Notes: generated by a model not told the origin, from the letters alone. 64,000 nucleotides of DNA from Formicarius rufipectus (GCA_013399695.1 VXAU01000295.1:411103-475102); one strand, 5' to 3'. Numbered from the stretch's first letter, positions 22,271-36,403 are shown. Numbers and translations: made by a program.

Positions 22271-24581
22271 ATGTATTTTTTTTCTTGAGAACATTTTGAC
22301 ATTCTGATCTTCGGAGGCAGTTAGAAAGAGTTTACTCTGGTAACTGTAGCAGGTAGTCAACATCTTTGTCCAAGAAACGGAGAAATCTAGGGGTTTCTTT
22401 ACATTTACTTTCCTATCTTTGCTAGATTTTCCTAGAACTGTGGTAGACATTGATTACATACACTGGTAAAAGACAGGTTTGTTTGATAATTTTAGTTTGT
22501 GATTTTTATCTAATAATCTTCATGATAATCTCTGAGAGGTTATTAAGTGTTTACTACCTGACAAATATGGGAATATGACAAAACATCCACTGTGACCACA
22601 TCTTTATGGTGGAAATCTTGTGGAGAGATTTCTAGAAGCAGCTATGTTACAGGATCTCTTTCTCCTTCAGAGTTTGGTTTACAAAGCGTCTCACATCATA
22701 TCGTTCACAGAGTTGACAAAGCAGAAATAAAGAACTGCAAGGACTTTAGTAATTTGTTTTCTTCAGTCTGGGTTTTATTTATCTATATGTTTTCAAAAAA
22801 GTATTCAAGATCTTTCTGTGTAGCCAGCTGATACCCTAAAAGCTGTGCAGGCATTATGTATAGCTTGTGCTATCATTCCCTCTCTTTTATTGTTTGCAGC
22901 TTGACCACAATGTGTTTTGGATGATGAAAAGCAGTGTGAATTTTCACAGAGAACCATTAATGCTCCATTAATCACCCCTCCAACATGTTTCCTGAAAAAA
23001 GATAGTAAGACAGAAGTCATTGCACACAATGGGAAAGCACATGAGGTAGATTGAGGAGGATTATCATGTGATGTTAAAGCTGTTGCAATTTTTTGATGTA
23101 TAAGTTGAAAATTGACCTTGTTTTGCCCTAAAGGCTTGTGTAATTTTTGTAGCTATTCATGATGGCCTAAAAAAAAGATACTTTTTTCCCTGATAACCTT
23201 TTCTTGATGGTTCAATCCATTTACAGCAGCACAGAAAGGTTAGTTAACATAAATGCTAGCAACTTTAGTAATTATCTGAGTTGGAATCTCACCTGCCATA
23301 TGCTGTCTGAGCCTTGCAAACTGTCTGAACCACCCAAAATACTCACATTCTGTGAGCATCTGCACGTTTTTCTTCAGAAGGAAGTTGAGTTTCATGTAAT
23401 AGAGTGCAAGCAATAGAGACAATGTGGTGGTAATTGAGGATATTTCTATTTTTTAAGAGTCTTTAGCACATGGGGAATTCTGAGACTCTGCTTTTTTGAA
23501 TAAGCAAACTTTTCGTTGGGCGGTAGACCTCTCATGTTTCTTTCCTTCCCATATGGAAGACTCACTGTTATTTTTCATATATGGTGAGAGTGATGCAGCT
23601 GACACCTGGAGGTAATGCAACAGGGAAGAAGCTATTACATTTGCCTGTGGCTGCTGTGACTCTGAACTGCAGCTGTGTACCACCTACTAAGCACTTCTTT
23701 GAATGTGGGACCTCCATAAAGGGAAAATGCCTGTTGGCAGCAGTACTACTGCTTCTTCCCAGCTCCATGACCCCATTCGTCAAGCACAGCTGGTCATAAT
23801 ATCAAAGAACTCAAGGACTGGCCACATCTGATGTGTGCCAGATCACTGAGTGGGAAAGAGGCATAAATACATGATTTCTCCCAGCTGCTGGGGACTGGAG
23901 ATGGCAGTCAGCACTGTGAGTCTTGACAAGTGGCGGGCAGAATGGCATGAGATGGATAGTCAGATTATAATATTAAAAGAATAAGTGATGTTGTCACACC
24001 TAATTACCTCCTGTGGAACTCAGTATCACTCAAAGCACACCTGATGTCATATGCATGTTTCATGACCCCTGAATTAACAACATATTCATGTGTTTTGCTG
24101 TTACCTTTAATCACAGTCTAAGTTAAAAAATTATTCCAGCTCTGACTCAAAGCTAGATTGTTTGTTTTTTCCTTGCTTCTACCACAAATGGTCAATGGAT
24201 TAAGCTTCCCTCATATAGTACAATAACAGAGCAAATGAGCAACATTTTCATAAACCTCTATTTACTAAGCCAGAGAAGGAGGACTAGTAATTACAAATGA
24301 AAAATGCATACAGCTCCCGTAAACCTAGAAACCAAAACATCCCACTGAAATCAATGGGAAAGCTCTTGAACTCCAAATTATCTATACAAAGAAATTCTTA
24401 ACGGTTTCTTATCTGAATCATCTTTTTCAGTAAAGTGAGCCTGGGAGCTGATAAGGAAACTAAAAATCTGAGTATTTGGAAAGCAAAGAAAATGTATGAC
24501 AAATGGGACTTGGATAGTTGATACAAGGGACATTTCTTATATAAAAATGGAGGGTAATAATAATTGTGCACTTTTAAAAAG

Positions 24582-24885
24582 CTTGTCCAAGTTTCTTCAC
24601 ACTGTGCAGAAAAAGTACTACTATGCTGTTCAGTTGTTTTTAAAAAAAATCCTACTAATGTGTTGCTCAAAATCTGAATAAAAAGTGTTACTAGACAGTC
24701 CTAGTGACAATATTACTGTGCTGTTTTACANATCATCTTGTCCAAGTTTCTTCACACTGTGCAGAAAAACTACTACTATGCTGTTCAGTTGTTTTTAAAA
24801 AAAATCCTACTAATGTGTTGCTCAAAATCTGAATAAAAAGTGTTACTAGACAGTCCTAGTGACAATATTACTGTGCTGTTTTACA
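24582..24885. repeat. 149-bp direct repeat across a single N (probable assembly artefact)
   Basis: Bases 24582-24730 recur at 24737-24885 with one mismatch (GAAAAAGTACT versus GAAAAACTACT). The two copies are separated by one N (24731) and six bases. This is the signature of two contig ends that overlap but were not merged, so it should be treated as single-copy DNA. Confidence 0.85.
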
Positions 24886-27800
24886 GCACTCATGCATGTG
24901 TACATAAAAAAATGCTTATAGTTAGCAACAAGCTGTAACAGGCATCCTTAGTACATTCTTAGTATTGTAAGCTGCAACACTGATAAAATGAAAATGTATT
25001 TCTATTCATATTTAGGTCTCATGTCTGTAACACAATATGGGGTGTGGGCATGTGTGTGGATAAGAAGATTGCTTGCCATGCAGTCAGGCAAGGTGGGGTT
25101 GGCAGATCTATTAGGGTGCTTCTAAAAAACGCCACATTCTTCTTTCCCAGTTTCAGCAGTAAATTTCCCCATGATCTATTACACCAGCTCTTTTATTAAT
25201 GGGGACTCACTCTTTGGCCAGTTCAACTCATTAATTTCCTAAAAAACTAATTGAGAGGGGTGAGAGGTGCATGGAGTGTATAGTTTTCTGCCTGGCTAGT
25301 AAGCTGAACTCACTCATCAGGTAACTAGTGAAAGGTCCATGAATGAGAGAGCAAATATGCAGCAATCTGGAATGAAGAAAGGAGAAGCAGGAGCACGTCT
25401 TCCAACAGCAGTAAATTGTTAATCTTGCCCTGACATTTCATCTGGCTTTGACATGGGAGTAAGTGAGGAAAAAAAACACCTCTCACAATATCATGAAATT
25501 TTTCTATTATATGTAAACTGATCAATATGCTTGATTTTATACAGCCTTGTGAATGCTTTCCTGAAGCATATATAAGTGTACCTTTATAACTGCTTGTAGA
25601 GATGCTGACCAGAAGACTACTGTAGCTGGAGGAGTCAGTGACCCACATCACAGCTAACCTGAGCAGCTGCAGGCCAGGCAGTGTTTGCAGTGCTGTGTCA
25701 CACATACAGCATGGCCTTCAGACCCAGTTTGTGCCGCTCACATCCCTCCACTGATAAAGTGGGACAGTAACTACAGGAGAGAAGCCTGGAGGCAGCTCCC
25801 ACTCAGTGCCAGTGATTACACTGCCTGCATGGCATTGCCTTTAGCTCACAGTGCAAGTTCATGTATCTTCTTCCTTTGATAGCAGAAATGATAAATAGAG
25901 TTGTTTACTTGTAAAAAAATAGCTCAAATGACCAAATTGGGGCTACTCTACTATTGATGGGCTCTGGCCAGCATTCGTCATCCTGATTGGAGGCGTGCTT
26001 GGCACTGCATGACTCAGGGTTTTCAGCACCTGAAGGGAAGTGAGGTTATCTATACCACCCTCTCTTTCTTTGTAGCGCTAGCTCTAATAAATGCTGGTTT
26101 AAAATACACTTTACAGAGTGCCTTTCTTACTGCAATCACAATGAACCAGTATCTCCTGGTGCCAAGCACAGTGTATTCACTCCTTGATTGAACGAAAGCT
26201 GTATAGTTTAATAACCATTCTAGGGGAGAAGTGTTATCTTTAGAAAAGGCAGTGTTGGTAAGAAAGGGAATACTCAGGCAAATTCTCTTTTATAGAAGTT
26301 TTCATTGTTTTTCACAAGTTATGATTTACTTACACATTCTGCAGTCTGTAAAGGAGAAACTCTGAGCTGAATTTTTAGCTGCTTTCTAAGACCAGAGGAA
26401 CTAGCACAGGTTTTTCTCTGTCCGTTGGATAACTTGAAGGCTTGCCCCCAAAGAGACCATATCCCAACATTTCTCATAACCCTGCACAACAAAAGGAGCA
26501 TTAATCTATACCCTAGTCATCTCAGCACATTGACAGACAATTATGCTTAATAATGGCCACAAAGCTAGCAACAATGAGAAAAACAAGTGTCTCATTCCTT
26601 TTCCCCTCATTAATGAACGTTTTGTGTACCCTGGGAAGCACTGTAAGACACACACTTACAACAAAGGTCTGTTTGACCCCATGAACTTATGCTGTATGTC
26701 CTGCTGTTCTGCTAATCATAGTGTTTTGACTCATATAAATGGATTCTTGCTGTGTCAAGAGAAAGACATGTAAAGGGTTAAAAGTAGAGGAGACATGAGA
26801 TGAGCCTCTAGATACAGGAGCCCACAGCATCAAAATTATATGCAAGAAAAAGTATGAGGCACTCAGTTTTGAGTTTTCTACTTTGTGACCTTTTTTGGTA
26901 TGTCAGACTTAATTTTGAATGTATTTGGGGTATGCTGTGCCAAGCCTTTAAAACAAAATGTATCCTGTTACAGTTTCTTCTTACAGACTTTAGTTCATTT
27001 TTTAAACTGCTGGACAATGTTTAAGAGTATTCAACTTATCCAGTTCAACTTTTAGAAAAGAACTATTATTAGAATAAAAACAGTCCTGGTGATTCATTCA
27101 ACATGTCAATGAATCTGAGGGAGATTCCCGGCTCATAAAAAATAAAATAAGAAACAGACTCTTTTTACTAAATCACACAGAGAAAATGATGACAGACTTA
27201 ATATTTATTAGCTAAGGGGATCAAAAGAGTTGTGTTTTTTTCTCTCTGATTAACCTCATGTAAAACAGAGATACATAACATTCCAAAATATAGGAAACGA
27301 AACTACTTGATCATGGGAGACTTACTCATCAAAGACTGTCTTGAGCCCTTTCTCATTAGAGATTTCTTCATACCAGCTGATGCGGCTGATCAGCCAAATT
27401 CAATTACTGAAGAATGTGCTTCCTGACACTACATGGGTTTCCACCAAATGGAGGAAGACAAAAATTTGCAGTAATTGGAGATGTCAGACTGCTCCTGAGA
27501 GCAAAATGTAGCTCAGAGTGATTTCTTACACTGAATCAGTGTCCCAGCTTTTGCCATGTTCGCTACAATCTCTCTAAAATTCAATTGAAGTTGATAAACA
27601 TACATGTGCAGCAAGCTATTAATAATTATAGGCTGAAATGTGAAAATTTGGTCCAAGTATAGGAAAACAAAATGGCTAAGGTCTGTTTCCCATTCAACAA
27701 TGCCCAATTGGATTGCGCCAGCCCCATTGTTGTAGCAGTTCTGTGAGTCTAAGTGCCCTTGAGGAAAAAATAAGAAAGTTGAGAAGCTCTTACATACAGC

Positions 27801-29368
27801 CAGTTTCCAATAGCCTGGGTCATTGTGACTTACTCCCAAAGTAATCCTATGTCATGCTACTCAGCATGCCTGTCTATATCATAATTTGCTTTCAATCTTC
27901 ACTTGGATCAAACGCCCAGACAGAAATGTCAGGATTATACTATACCATTTAATTATAAATTCAGTGTAATGTTCTACACTTATATCTGCTTTCTGCAATG
28001 GTGCAGATTCTCATATGTGTATATGTGTTCACATGCCTTTGTCTTTTTCACTAGGCTAGTCGAGGGAGTGTTTTTTACAGTTTTGGAAGTACCCACGTAT
28101 TCCATCTCACTCAGGGGCTCAATTCTTGCTTTTCCTGGCAAAGGAGTATCTTCCAGTCATCTTTGAATAGGCTCTTTTTATTCCTCTCAGCCACCATGAG
28201 ATGCTTTGGAAATGGATGACCAACCGCAGATGTTACAGTGAAACAGCAAATTTTGCAGTGCTTTGATCATCTCAGGAAAAGTCTCAACTCTGGAAGTCTT
28301 TTATCTTATATTATGCCAGCATGATCCAGAGAAGACACTAGCAGTAGCTAACAGTAACTAGTATCTGCTAATGGTACATGAATGAGATTTACAATCTAAA
28401 TAAAGAAAATTGATTTTAAAAAAATCCATCATGATTTTCATTAGCTTAGTAATATTAAAAATGAACTGGGAAGGATTACACTGTATATTTAAATATATAT
28501 ATATCTTTAAATGGTATTGGTGAAGCTTTTAATTTATTGTTTTCTTGCTACATTTCTCAGAAACTTTCAAGACTGCCAAAGTCTAGCACAGCAAGGGAGA
28601 AACAGTGTCTGCTGAACTCAAGCATGCTTGGATGGTGGTGGATATTTATACAGCATTTTCTATTTAACCTTTCCCTCTACTTTTGTACTAATCTGCAAGA
28701 CATGCTGAGAAAGATAATAATCAAGATTACAAGATACAACATGCAAGACACGCAGAAGTCATCAAAAGAACTATTGATGTTATAACAGGCTGATAGAGAA
28801 CAGGGACAAGTGAATAAATAATGCTTTGTTTCATGTTGGTATAATCCTGTTGACTTTGGTGAGATTAGATGGTTGAAAATTAGGAAATATTTTAGCCTGT
28901 TTTTCCCTCTGACAAATAAACATGACTCACTCAAGTCTTGACAATGACTTCTTCATTGAAGAAAAATTAAAGAAGGCCCAGGAACCTAAGGAATCTCATA
29001 TACCGTGTATTTTGGGGGGGGAGCAAGGTTACTTTTTTTATTATGATTGAGACTATCTTCCTACTTTATAGTTCACAAAATGTATGAAACAATCGTAATA
29101 CTTGACATCCATTTTCAAATCACAGGACAGTAGCTGGCATGTCTTTTTCTAAGAACAGTACATTAAAAACAAGTACCGAAAATGTTGGAAAGAATTTTAA
29201 GGAAAAGAGAACTCAACATAGAAGGTCAACAAGAATAGCAACAGAAACCACTGAATTGTTTAAGTAAAGTCGAACACTGAAACATTTATTTGCACAGTAG
29301 TTCAAAAATGAACTGTCGAAACTGCCCGAACTTGCCAGTGTCTGATTATTTTACTTCATGTGTTCATT

Positions 29369-29410
29369 AGATTAGAACAATACTCAGACAGATTAAAACA
29401 ATACTCAGAC
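29369..29410. repeat. 21-bp tandem duplication
   Basis: AGATTAGAACAATACTCAGAC is followed immediately by the same unit with one G to A change. Likely replication slippage. Confidence 0.85.
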
Positions 29411-30191
29411 ATGAGTCTTATTTCTACATTAGCTGCACAAAGAGTCTGAGAGAGTTTAAGTAAAAACTGTCAACTGAATAATCCAGGAACTGCAGCCTTT
29501 GCATTTTTGGGAGGGCAGGGCCGGGGTATTGTGTTATAGGCATAGCAAGTAGTAATGTCTAAATTGAGATTGACGAACTCAATGGAAACACTAAAAGCCT
29601 CAGCTTGCAGATATTTATAACTTTGTTAAACTAATTGAGTGGATTTAAATTTTCCATGCTTGTCCTTTGCTTCTGATTCAGGATTTATGGTGTGTTCAGG
29701 TTTTTTTCTTATTTCTTTTCTTTCTAGTTCTTACAGGGTATTGTCAAAAATGGCTCAGTTGTTTCCAAAAATGAAGTAAAGGAAAAAAATTCTGCCAGTA
29801 TTGCAAACATTTTCCAGCTATTTCATTGAAGCTTTTGGTGAAGACTATAAAGAACATAATTCCGGGATCAGAAAAAGGGAGAGTGTGTGTCTGTGTTATT
29901 TTATGCCTCAATCTCAGAGTAGATCATGTTTTTTAATATGACTTCCAGAAAGAAAATGCTGTGAACTAATCTCAGTGGCACCCCCATACCCTGTAAGGAT
30001 TACAGATTCCAACTTGAGGAAGAAGAATCTAAAATTAAGTTGTCACATGTACAGATGTTCAACAGCTTTCAGAATAGGCTAGACCTCTTCGCTGTGCCGG
30101 AATAAACCTAAAGTTAAATTGAATAAATATTCCATCTGTGTACTAAGTATGGCAAACTTTGATAATGCAAAACTGGATTATAAGAAAAAGG

Positions 30192-30250
30192 GAAAACAAA
30201 CAAACAAACAAAACAACAACAACAAAAGGAAAAACAAAAACAAAAACAAA
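30192..30250. repeat. (AAAC/AAC)n simple repeat
   Basis: CAAACAAACAAACAAAACAACAACAAC and onward, then AAAAAC units. Produces a spurious Lys/Asn-rich frame. Confidence 0.85.
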
Positions 30251-30536
30251 TGCACATGGAAAATCAAGAGGAACCCAGAATACCAAAGGAAAGTAGTTTT
30301 TAAATTACTTGATTTGGAATGTAGTTATATTGAAAACAGCTTCTATCATTGCTGGCTGAGAGGTCATCACATTGAAAAAATCAAACAAATATCTAAGACA
30401 TAAAGGTAGAGAAGTACAAGAAGATCATAGCCTTTGAAAAAATGTCCCACATCTACATTGGAGTGAAGATACATGAAATTCAACAATTTTACTTACAACT
30501 GTTCCGAGCACCTCAAGTTGGGACAACAAGAAGATG

Positions 30537-30662
30537 NNNNNNNNNNNNNNNNNNNNNNNNNNNNNNNNNNNNNNNNNNNNNNNNNNNNNNNNNNNNNNNN
30601 NNNNNNNNNNNNNNNNNNNNNNNNNNNNNNNNNNNNNNNNNNNNNNNNNNNNNNNNNNNNNN
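30537..30662. other. Assembly gap (126 N)
   Basis: Undetermined bases in intergenic DNA, flanked on the right by a T run. Confidence 0.99.
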
Positions 30663-33600
30663 TTTTTTCAGACATTTGAGAAATAACTATTTTGGCAGAA
30701 TAGCTCTTTTTTTGATGCTTTTAGGTCTCCTTTCAGAAAATGCAACTAAGATCTAAAAATATGGCAACTAAGATCTTCTCCTTCTGTCCCAGTTTGATTT
30801 CAAGTGAGACAGAGTGCACAGAAATGATGTAGAACTGCTAGAATGATTGAACATCTCCTGCTTCATAAAACAATGTGCAATTGAAAAAAGAAAACAAAAA
30901 AAGAAAAAAGCATTGTCTAGACTTACCCGCTGGGATTCACTGCAGTGAAAACTATGGTTTTGTCTCCTGTCTTACAGTTCAGACCTGCCAGGGATCCCTA
31001 TGAGCTCACATGTCCAGGCCTCCTTTCTATAAAAAAGACTTAAATATGGAGCAGAAAGGTGGCTGACATGCCAATATCTTGCCACAGTATGAATACAGGA
31101 TACTTAGAACTTGGAATGCTCCCTAGGTTCAGTAATATAAATAAATGTGTTAATTGTCAAACAGACTAAGAGAAAATATTGTTGCTTTAGAAACTTTCTG
31201 GGTTCTTTTTTTTGTCTTGGCCTAAGATAGGGTCATATTGTAAAAAGATTCTTTGCAATAAGAGATGTATTACATGTGAGCCACATTGGTCAAATTAAAC
31301 TTCTGGGATTCCTGATGACATATTTCTAGCTCAGGCCCTCAGCTTGATATCTTTATGACACAGCAATAATCTTCTGAATGGGGCCAGTAATTACTGAATT
31401 TGGACTTGCATTCTCAACAATTGGTTTAAGAACATGTAAGAAATAGTTCTGACCAGGGTTCTAATGCAGGCCACTTGTATTTGTCTTAGAGGTTTTGGTG
31501 GGTTTGGGTCTTAAACATAATCAATCAGTTTATCACTACTGAGACAACACTAGACACAGACAGCTGGAGGTTGAAATGACATGATGTTGTTTGCAAAGTG
31601 TGGTCTCACTGGGATACTTAAAACATGCATTTATTTATGTTGTGTAGCTTCCTGAGCATTCGTCACCTTAACGGTCCAACCCTGCTGTCAGCAGTTTTGA
31701 ACTGTTTGTTATTTTATACACTGTGGTCTCCTCTGTGCTCGTCCTCCATTTATTTTCAGTTGGAAGAATCTTTAGAGCTTTCATTTAAACTTGTTTTGAT
31801 TTCTCCTACTGTATCCAATGAAAGTGGTGTCATGTTTGGTAGCCAGTGATTTTGTTTACCACTATACAAATGTCCCTGACATTATATGTCAAAATGATTG
31901 ATGTGGGTATTTTTTTATGCAACTTTTGTCTCCTTTAACAAAATAAATGTTTCTAATACTGAGTATAGTCATTGATATAAGCAAGAATGGTTTATATAAA
32001 CACTAATGGGGTTTAAAATCACCACAAATTATGGTGATTAGAATGTGTATTGTTCAGCCACAGCAAACACGGGAGGATCCTTTCTTCAGTTTTCTGGGCT
32101 TTTTGCCTTCACTTTGGTTCTGGGAAAAATTTTCAGGTTATTGTCCTTGGGAAAAACAATTGAGTGTCTAGTCACCCATTTTGAAAGAGAGTATCCACAC
32201 ATTTAAGTACTTTCATGTATTGTGTCCTTAGTAATTTTTCTAGTTATCTGCCAGAACTGTATTTAGTACACTGAGATGTGACAGCTTTCCTAGGCTAAGA
32301 TATTCTTTTCCACCCAGGGGAAAAAAATTCTTCCTTTCCAGCTTTTTTGGCAAGAGTAAAACTTTTCAGTTTTCACTCTGTAATTCTCTCACAAAAACAG
32401 TAATATACTCCCCAGAACTTTTCTGCTTGATTTGTGTCAGGCTTTGTTATCATTTCATCAATCAATCAGTCCAATTGTTTTAACAAGCTTGTAATCCTTT
32501 GAACTTTGTTTCCTATCACTCCAAAATAAAAAGCAGGTTTGGTAAAGGAAGTCAGACATCTTTTATTAAAAAGACAAAAAAAATCTAAATGCAGGCAAAA
32601 TCAGAGGCAGCTTAATTACTGACGAAAAGATATAGCTTTACCTGTAACAGCAAACTTTCTCAAACTGCAGACTAGATATATTGAAGGATTTAGCATATAG
32701 TTCTGACTCATATTTTGCATTACTTTATAGCTAGCCTGCAGCTGGGAGGATGAAAAATTTGATACTAAAATCCATATCTGATCTACGTTTGAGAAACTAG
32801 TTTTCCCAAGCTGATGGAAGTTCTGCCCAGAGAAAACTCAACATGAGAAATGCTATGCGGTTGCAGTCTGTCTTAGTACCAAATCAAAGCCTAATGTTCT
32901 TGCTCTGAGGACAAATGCTGATTGATTTCTACACAAAGCCAAAGTTAAAAAGAGATGAGTGAAAATACTCACTGATGTCTACACAAATCCTAAGAAAAGC
33001 AGAGGGAAGGGTAAGCATGGTATTTCTGCATCCGTCTTCTCTGCTCTCTCTTTTCTTCTTTTACTCATTTTGAAAATATCTGTAATTAATACTCTCATGG
33101 AAGGACTTCTCTGTCTCACAGATATGATGCTCAGTTGTCCTCCTTTTCCAGTAATTGAGATTACATTGTATCTTACAGAAGTGCTCTGATTCAGGGCTCC
33201 TAGGGAAAGGTGACCTTATGTCCCTCCTAGAGCTACTCCACTTCATATTAAGTAAGCCAGTTATTTAAAAATCACAATTAGACCAGGTCCAAGTGCAATA
33301 TCCTATGACTTGTACTACTCAATTTTTAACTGAATTTTGCTCTTATTGTCCTGTGGAGTTAATGTTTCAGCATGTCAGTGTTCTGATGGTTAAGTGGCTG
33401 CTAAAATCTATCCCAACACATGTTTTTCATCAATTTATATATAATTTTCTCTTTCCAAGATTATTGTTTATAAAACTCATAAAGGAGATTATTAAAAAAT
33501 GCAAATTTCTTCATCTCCAAACTTTCCTCTGAAGGTTGCTAGACTTTCAAAGGACCATTTCAACTTGATTTTTCAAAATTTTCTTTCCTTGAACTTTTAT

Positions 33601-35289
33601 TTCCCTGAAAAGAAGCTTTCTTTCATGAGAAGTTTGTGCATTTTTGCCTTATTTAATAAAATTCTCTCTTATTCCTATATTCTCTTCATCAGCTTTTAAG
33701 CTAGTTCTGTCAATAATTCTTCCCCACCAAAGTTTTCCTGTTATTTAAATACCACTTCAAATAGAACAGTTTGGTGTGGTTTCTTAAGTCATTGGTACAA
33801 AAACTGTAACATATCCAATACAGGTCCCTGATTTTTGTATTCTAATTGATTTCATTAACTATTTTCACTGTTTCCTGAGGCTGAACAGTTTTTTTTAATG
33901 GAATGTTAAATTATATATGCTAAATTATTTTAACTGTTGAATGTTAAATATTAAAATGTTTATTATTGAATATTAGATATCTTAGTAATTGGATTTTTGT
34001 GGTATTGTTTTGGTTTTGTTGTTGTTTGTTTTTTGTTCAACTGCTTGTTTTTTTTTGTTCTATTTAAACTTAGCTGGCTTTCTGGGGTCCCATCCAAAAT
34101 TACGTTGTACTTACTGTTTCTGCACAGTGTCTTCATTACTTTCCAACAAATCTCAAATAGCTCCATTTCTTCCCACATGTATAATTTATTTATTATTTCC
34201 TTCTCAAACATTACTAGTATCATTTGCTTATGAGAAATTACTGTTTTCTGTAATCACAGAATTCTCAATTTATTTCTCTAATAATAGTTGACAAACACAC
34301 TGACTTTCACTCCAGGGGAGGTAAAGCAAATTCCCATATCAAGCTTTGTTTTACACATCTTTGAGCAAATTATTTTAGTTTTCCATGTTATCTGTTAATA
34401 TCCCCAGCTGAGACTGTCACGACCTGAATGTTATTTTTTACATCTTTTATCATGTTTTTTAAAGAATGTCATGTGACTTCTGTTCCATAAAACCCGAACC
34501 TACACTGATAGTTAATTTTGTTAGGTTTAGTTTTATATTCTGAAGTATCTAGGACATTATCGAATCTTTGGTTTCTTTATAAATATTACTTCACCAAAAG
34601 CAACTTTGACAATTTTTCTTTAAAAGGAGATAACTCCAATAAAGCGAGAAAACTTCCTGACCCTGGCACAAATTACACATCCTTTCTATCATCCACTTTT
34701 TCCTTCTGGTTGTAGATTATCATTTCTCTTGTTCTTACTCAAGATATCCCAAACATCAGCCTCTCTGCCCTTGGGGTCTGGTTTCTAGTACCTTCATACT
34801 ACAGCTCTCTCTTCTTTCTTATGGCAGTAGATGGCCTCTTTTTCTGCTTTATTTCTACATCTTCCCTTTCCTTTCTGTATCCTTCAGTATTACCAGATCC
34901 TTTCTGCCACTCAATTTCCCACAGTGACTTCTGTGCCGTGACTGTTCCATGCTTAGATATGTCTATGTGTTTGGTTAGATAACATAACCTCCTGCTCATC
35001 TCTGCAAGTCCTTCTGGCCATCTTGATCATCACACTTCTTTCAATCCTGTTTCATTTTGCATATCTCCTTATTCCATGTGCTCTGTCAGTGAAGCAAAAC
35101 ATGCAAATGTTGCTCATGAGGTTTTCACATGTGCTTGGCATCAGCATCTACTCCCTTTTGCTGTTCCTTTGTTCTTCAGGATCTCTCACTTCTACTCATG
35201 GCGATCATCATGAAAGAGCAGGAACCTGACATACAAGGCTGTGTTTCCTGCACTCAGAGTGCTGGCATTTTGGTTATTTGAGCCTTTAC
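30663..35289. other. Intergenic DNA, pyrimidine-skewed in its second half
   Basis: No gene recognised. From about 33,000 to 35,230 the + strand is conspicuously C+T-rich, with few long A/G runs; a TTTG-type simple repeat lies near 34,005-34,060. The skew could reflect an old antisense element or composition drift. Confidence 0.5.
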
Positions 35290-35407
35290 CTTTGGTTAAT
35301 CCTGGTGTCTGAATAGTTTTGGAATTAATGATAAAGCACGAGTGATCCCAGAAGGTTTCATTCACATGCTGAGCTTCAGGATCTCTGTCTTCTAGGTAAC
35401 AGAAAGC
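35290..35407 (-). other. Orphan exon-like segment (candidate, unidentified)
   Basis: Read on the minus strand, a pyrimidine tract ending CTGCTTGCAG is followed by a 118-base segment open in one frame (AFCYLEDRDPEAQ, then HVNETFWDHSCFIIN, then TIQTPGLTK) and closed by AAAG|GTAAAG. Splice sites and amino-acid composition look exon-like, with one N-glycosylation sequon (NET). I do not recognise the protein. No second exon was found to pair with it, so it may be a lncRNA exon, a fossil exon or chance. Confidence 0.25.
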
Positions 35408-36397
35408 CTGCAAGCAGAAAACAGTAATAAACTGCTCACAAACTGCATCCCTTGTAAACTGCGCAATACAAAACATCTTTGGATGGACAAGTCATTTATT
35501 ACCAAGATAAGCACAAACACTGTCATCTTTCTCCTTCAAAAGTAGATACTACACCAACTTTTACTATTTTCTCTGTGTGCAGGAAATATCTGTGAATATA
35601 TCTTATGCAAATATTTTAAAGGTTGATACTTGAACTGGATAACAATTCTTCCATCTTGTCTTGCCTTCCCTATCCCCTGAAGTCAATGTCCTAACTTCTA
35701 TTGCTAACATCATTATGAGCATACTTTCTCTGGAACGTGGTGATTGTGTCACCAGTTTTTGATTAGATGAGTAAGTTTGTGTCACACATCACGGTCACAG
35801 TTCACAGAGCACTGATTCCAGGCAAGGGTGTCCAGGAGTTTTGGATTTGTTCAGGCTAATGCTGCACTCAGAGGCTTTAAGCTGTGTCAGGGACCATCTG
35901 GTCATGCACATCCAGAGCCAAGCTGGGACAAAGACACACAACCAGCCTCAGCTACTCTGTAGCTAATTTGATAGGACATAACTGTTGGCATGTGCTTACA
36001 GCTGACCTGGATCACATTTGTACACGTGGGTGATGCAGAGTGAAGGGAGCACAGACTGGGAAGCCCCAGCCGATTCATGCAAGGAGGAACAACTTCAGTG
36101 GCAGAGAATTGACTCAATTCAACAGTTTTCCCAGAGTGCTTTGGCACATCACATTTTTCTCTCTCAGTGCTTGCAGGAACCAGAAAATGCTGTCCCCCAA
36201 AAAGTAAGACAGCAGCAGTCAGCAGCTGGAAACAGCTGGCTGTCACAAATACTTCTGAATGAGCTACCAGCTGCTGGTTATACTGAATGTCTTCCAAAAC
36301 TCCTCTCTCTTTGGTCCCAGTGCCTTTGTTGATGATCCTGCTCTATTTCAGAGTTAGTGCTATTTCTCAGAACAAGGAATGTATGGGTAAAGATGTC
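35408..36397. other. Intergenic DNA 5' of the solo LTR
   Basis: From about 35,790 to 36,340 the sequence is more GC-balanced than its surroundings and is open on both strands (131 codons minus, 104 codons plus). No domain or repeat family is recognised, and the frames overlap on opposite strands, which argues against both being real. Confidence 0.45.
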
Positions 36398-36403
36398 ATG
36401 GAG
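36398..36403. repeat. Left target-site duplication of the solo LTR
   Basis: ATGGAG, repeated exactly at 36705-36710 on the other side of the LTR. Confidence 0.8.

Larger units (their letters stand above)
19406..24581. other. Intergenic AT-rich DNA downstream of MXRA5
   Basis: No protein-like ORF or splice-bounded exon recognised. It contains a T/G-rich simple repeat (20732-20821), an A-rich tract (21766-21811) and, between about 21,950 and 22,270, sequence reminiscent of a decayed sense CR1 3' region. Confidence 0.6.
24886..30536. other. Intergenic DNA without recognised genes
   Basis: Unique-looking AT-rich DNA. Open frames up to about 126 codons are found but show no family motifs, no splice context and no start context of note. 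Small features: a 21-bp tandem duplication (29369-29410), an AT tract near 28,487-28,504 and an A/C-rich tract (30192-30250). Confidence 0.6.

Noticed and set aside
36018..36332. 104-codon plus-strand frame opposite a 131-codon minus-strand frame, just left of the solo LTR
   Set aside because: No retroviral or other domain is recognised, and the LTR is closed by target duplications, so this is not its internal region. Treated as chance.
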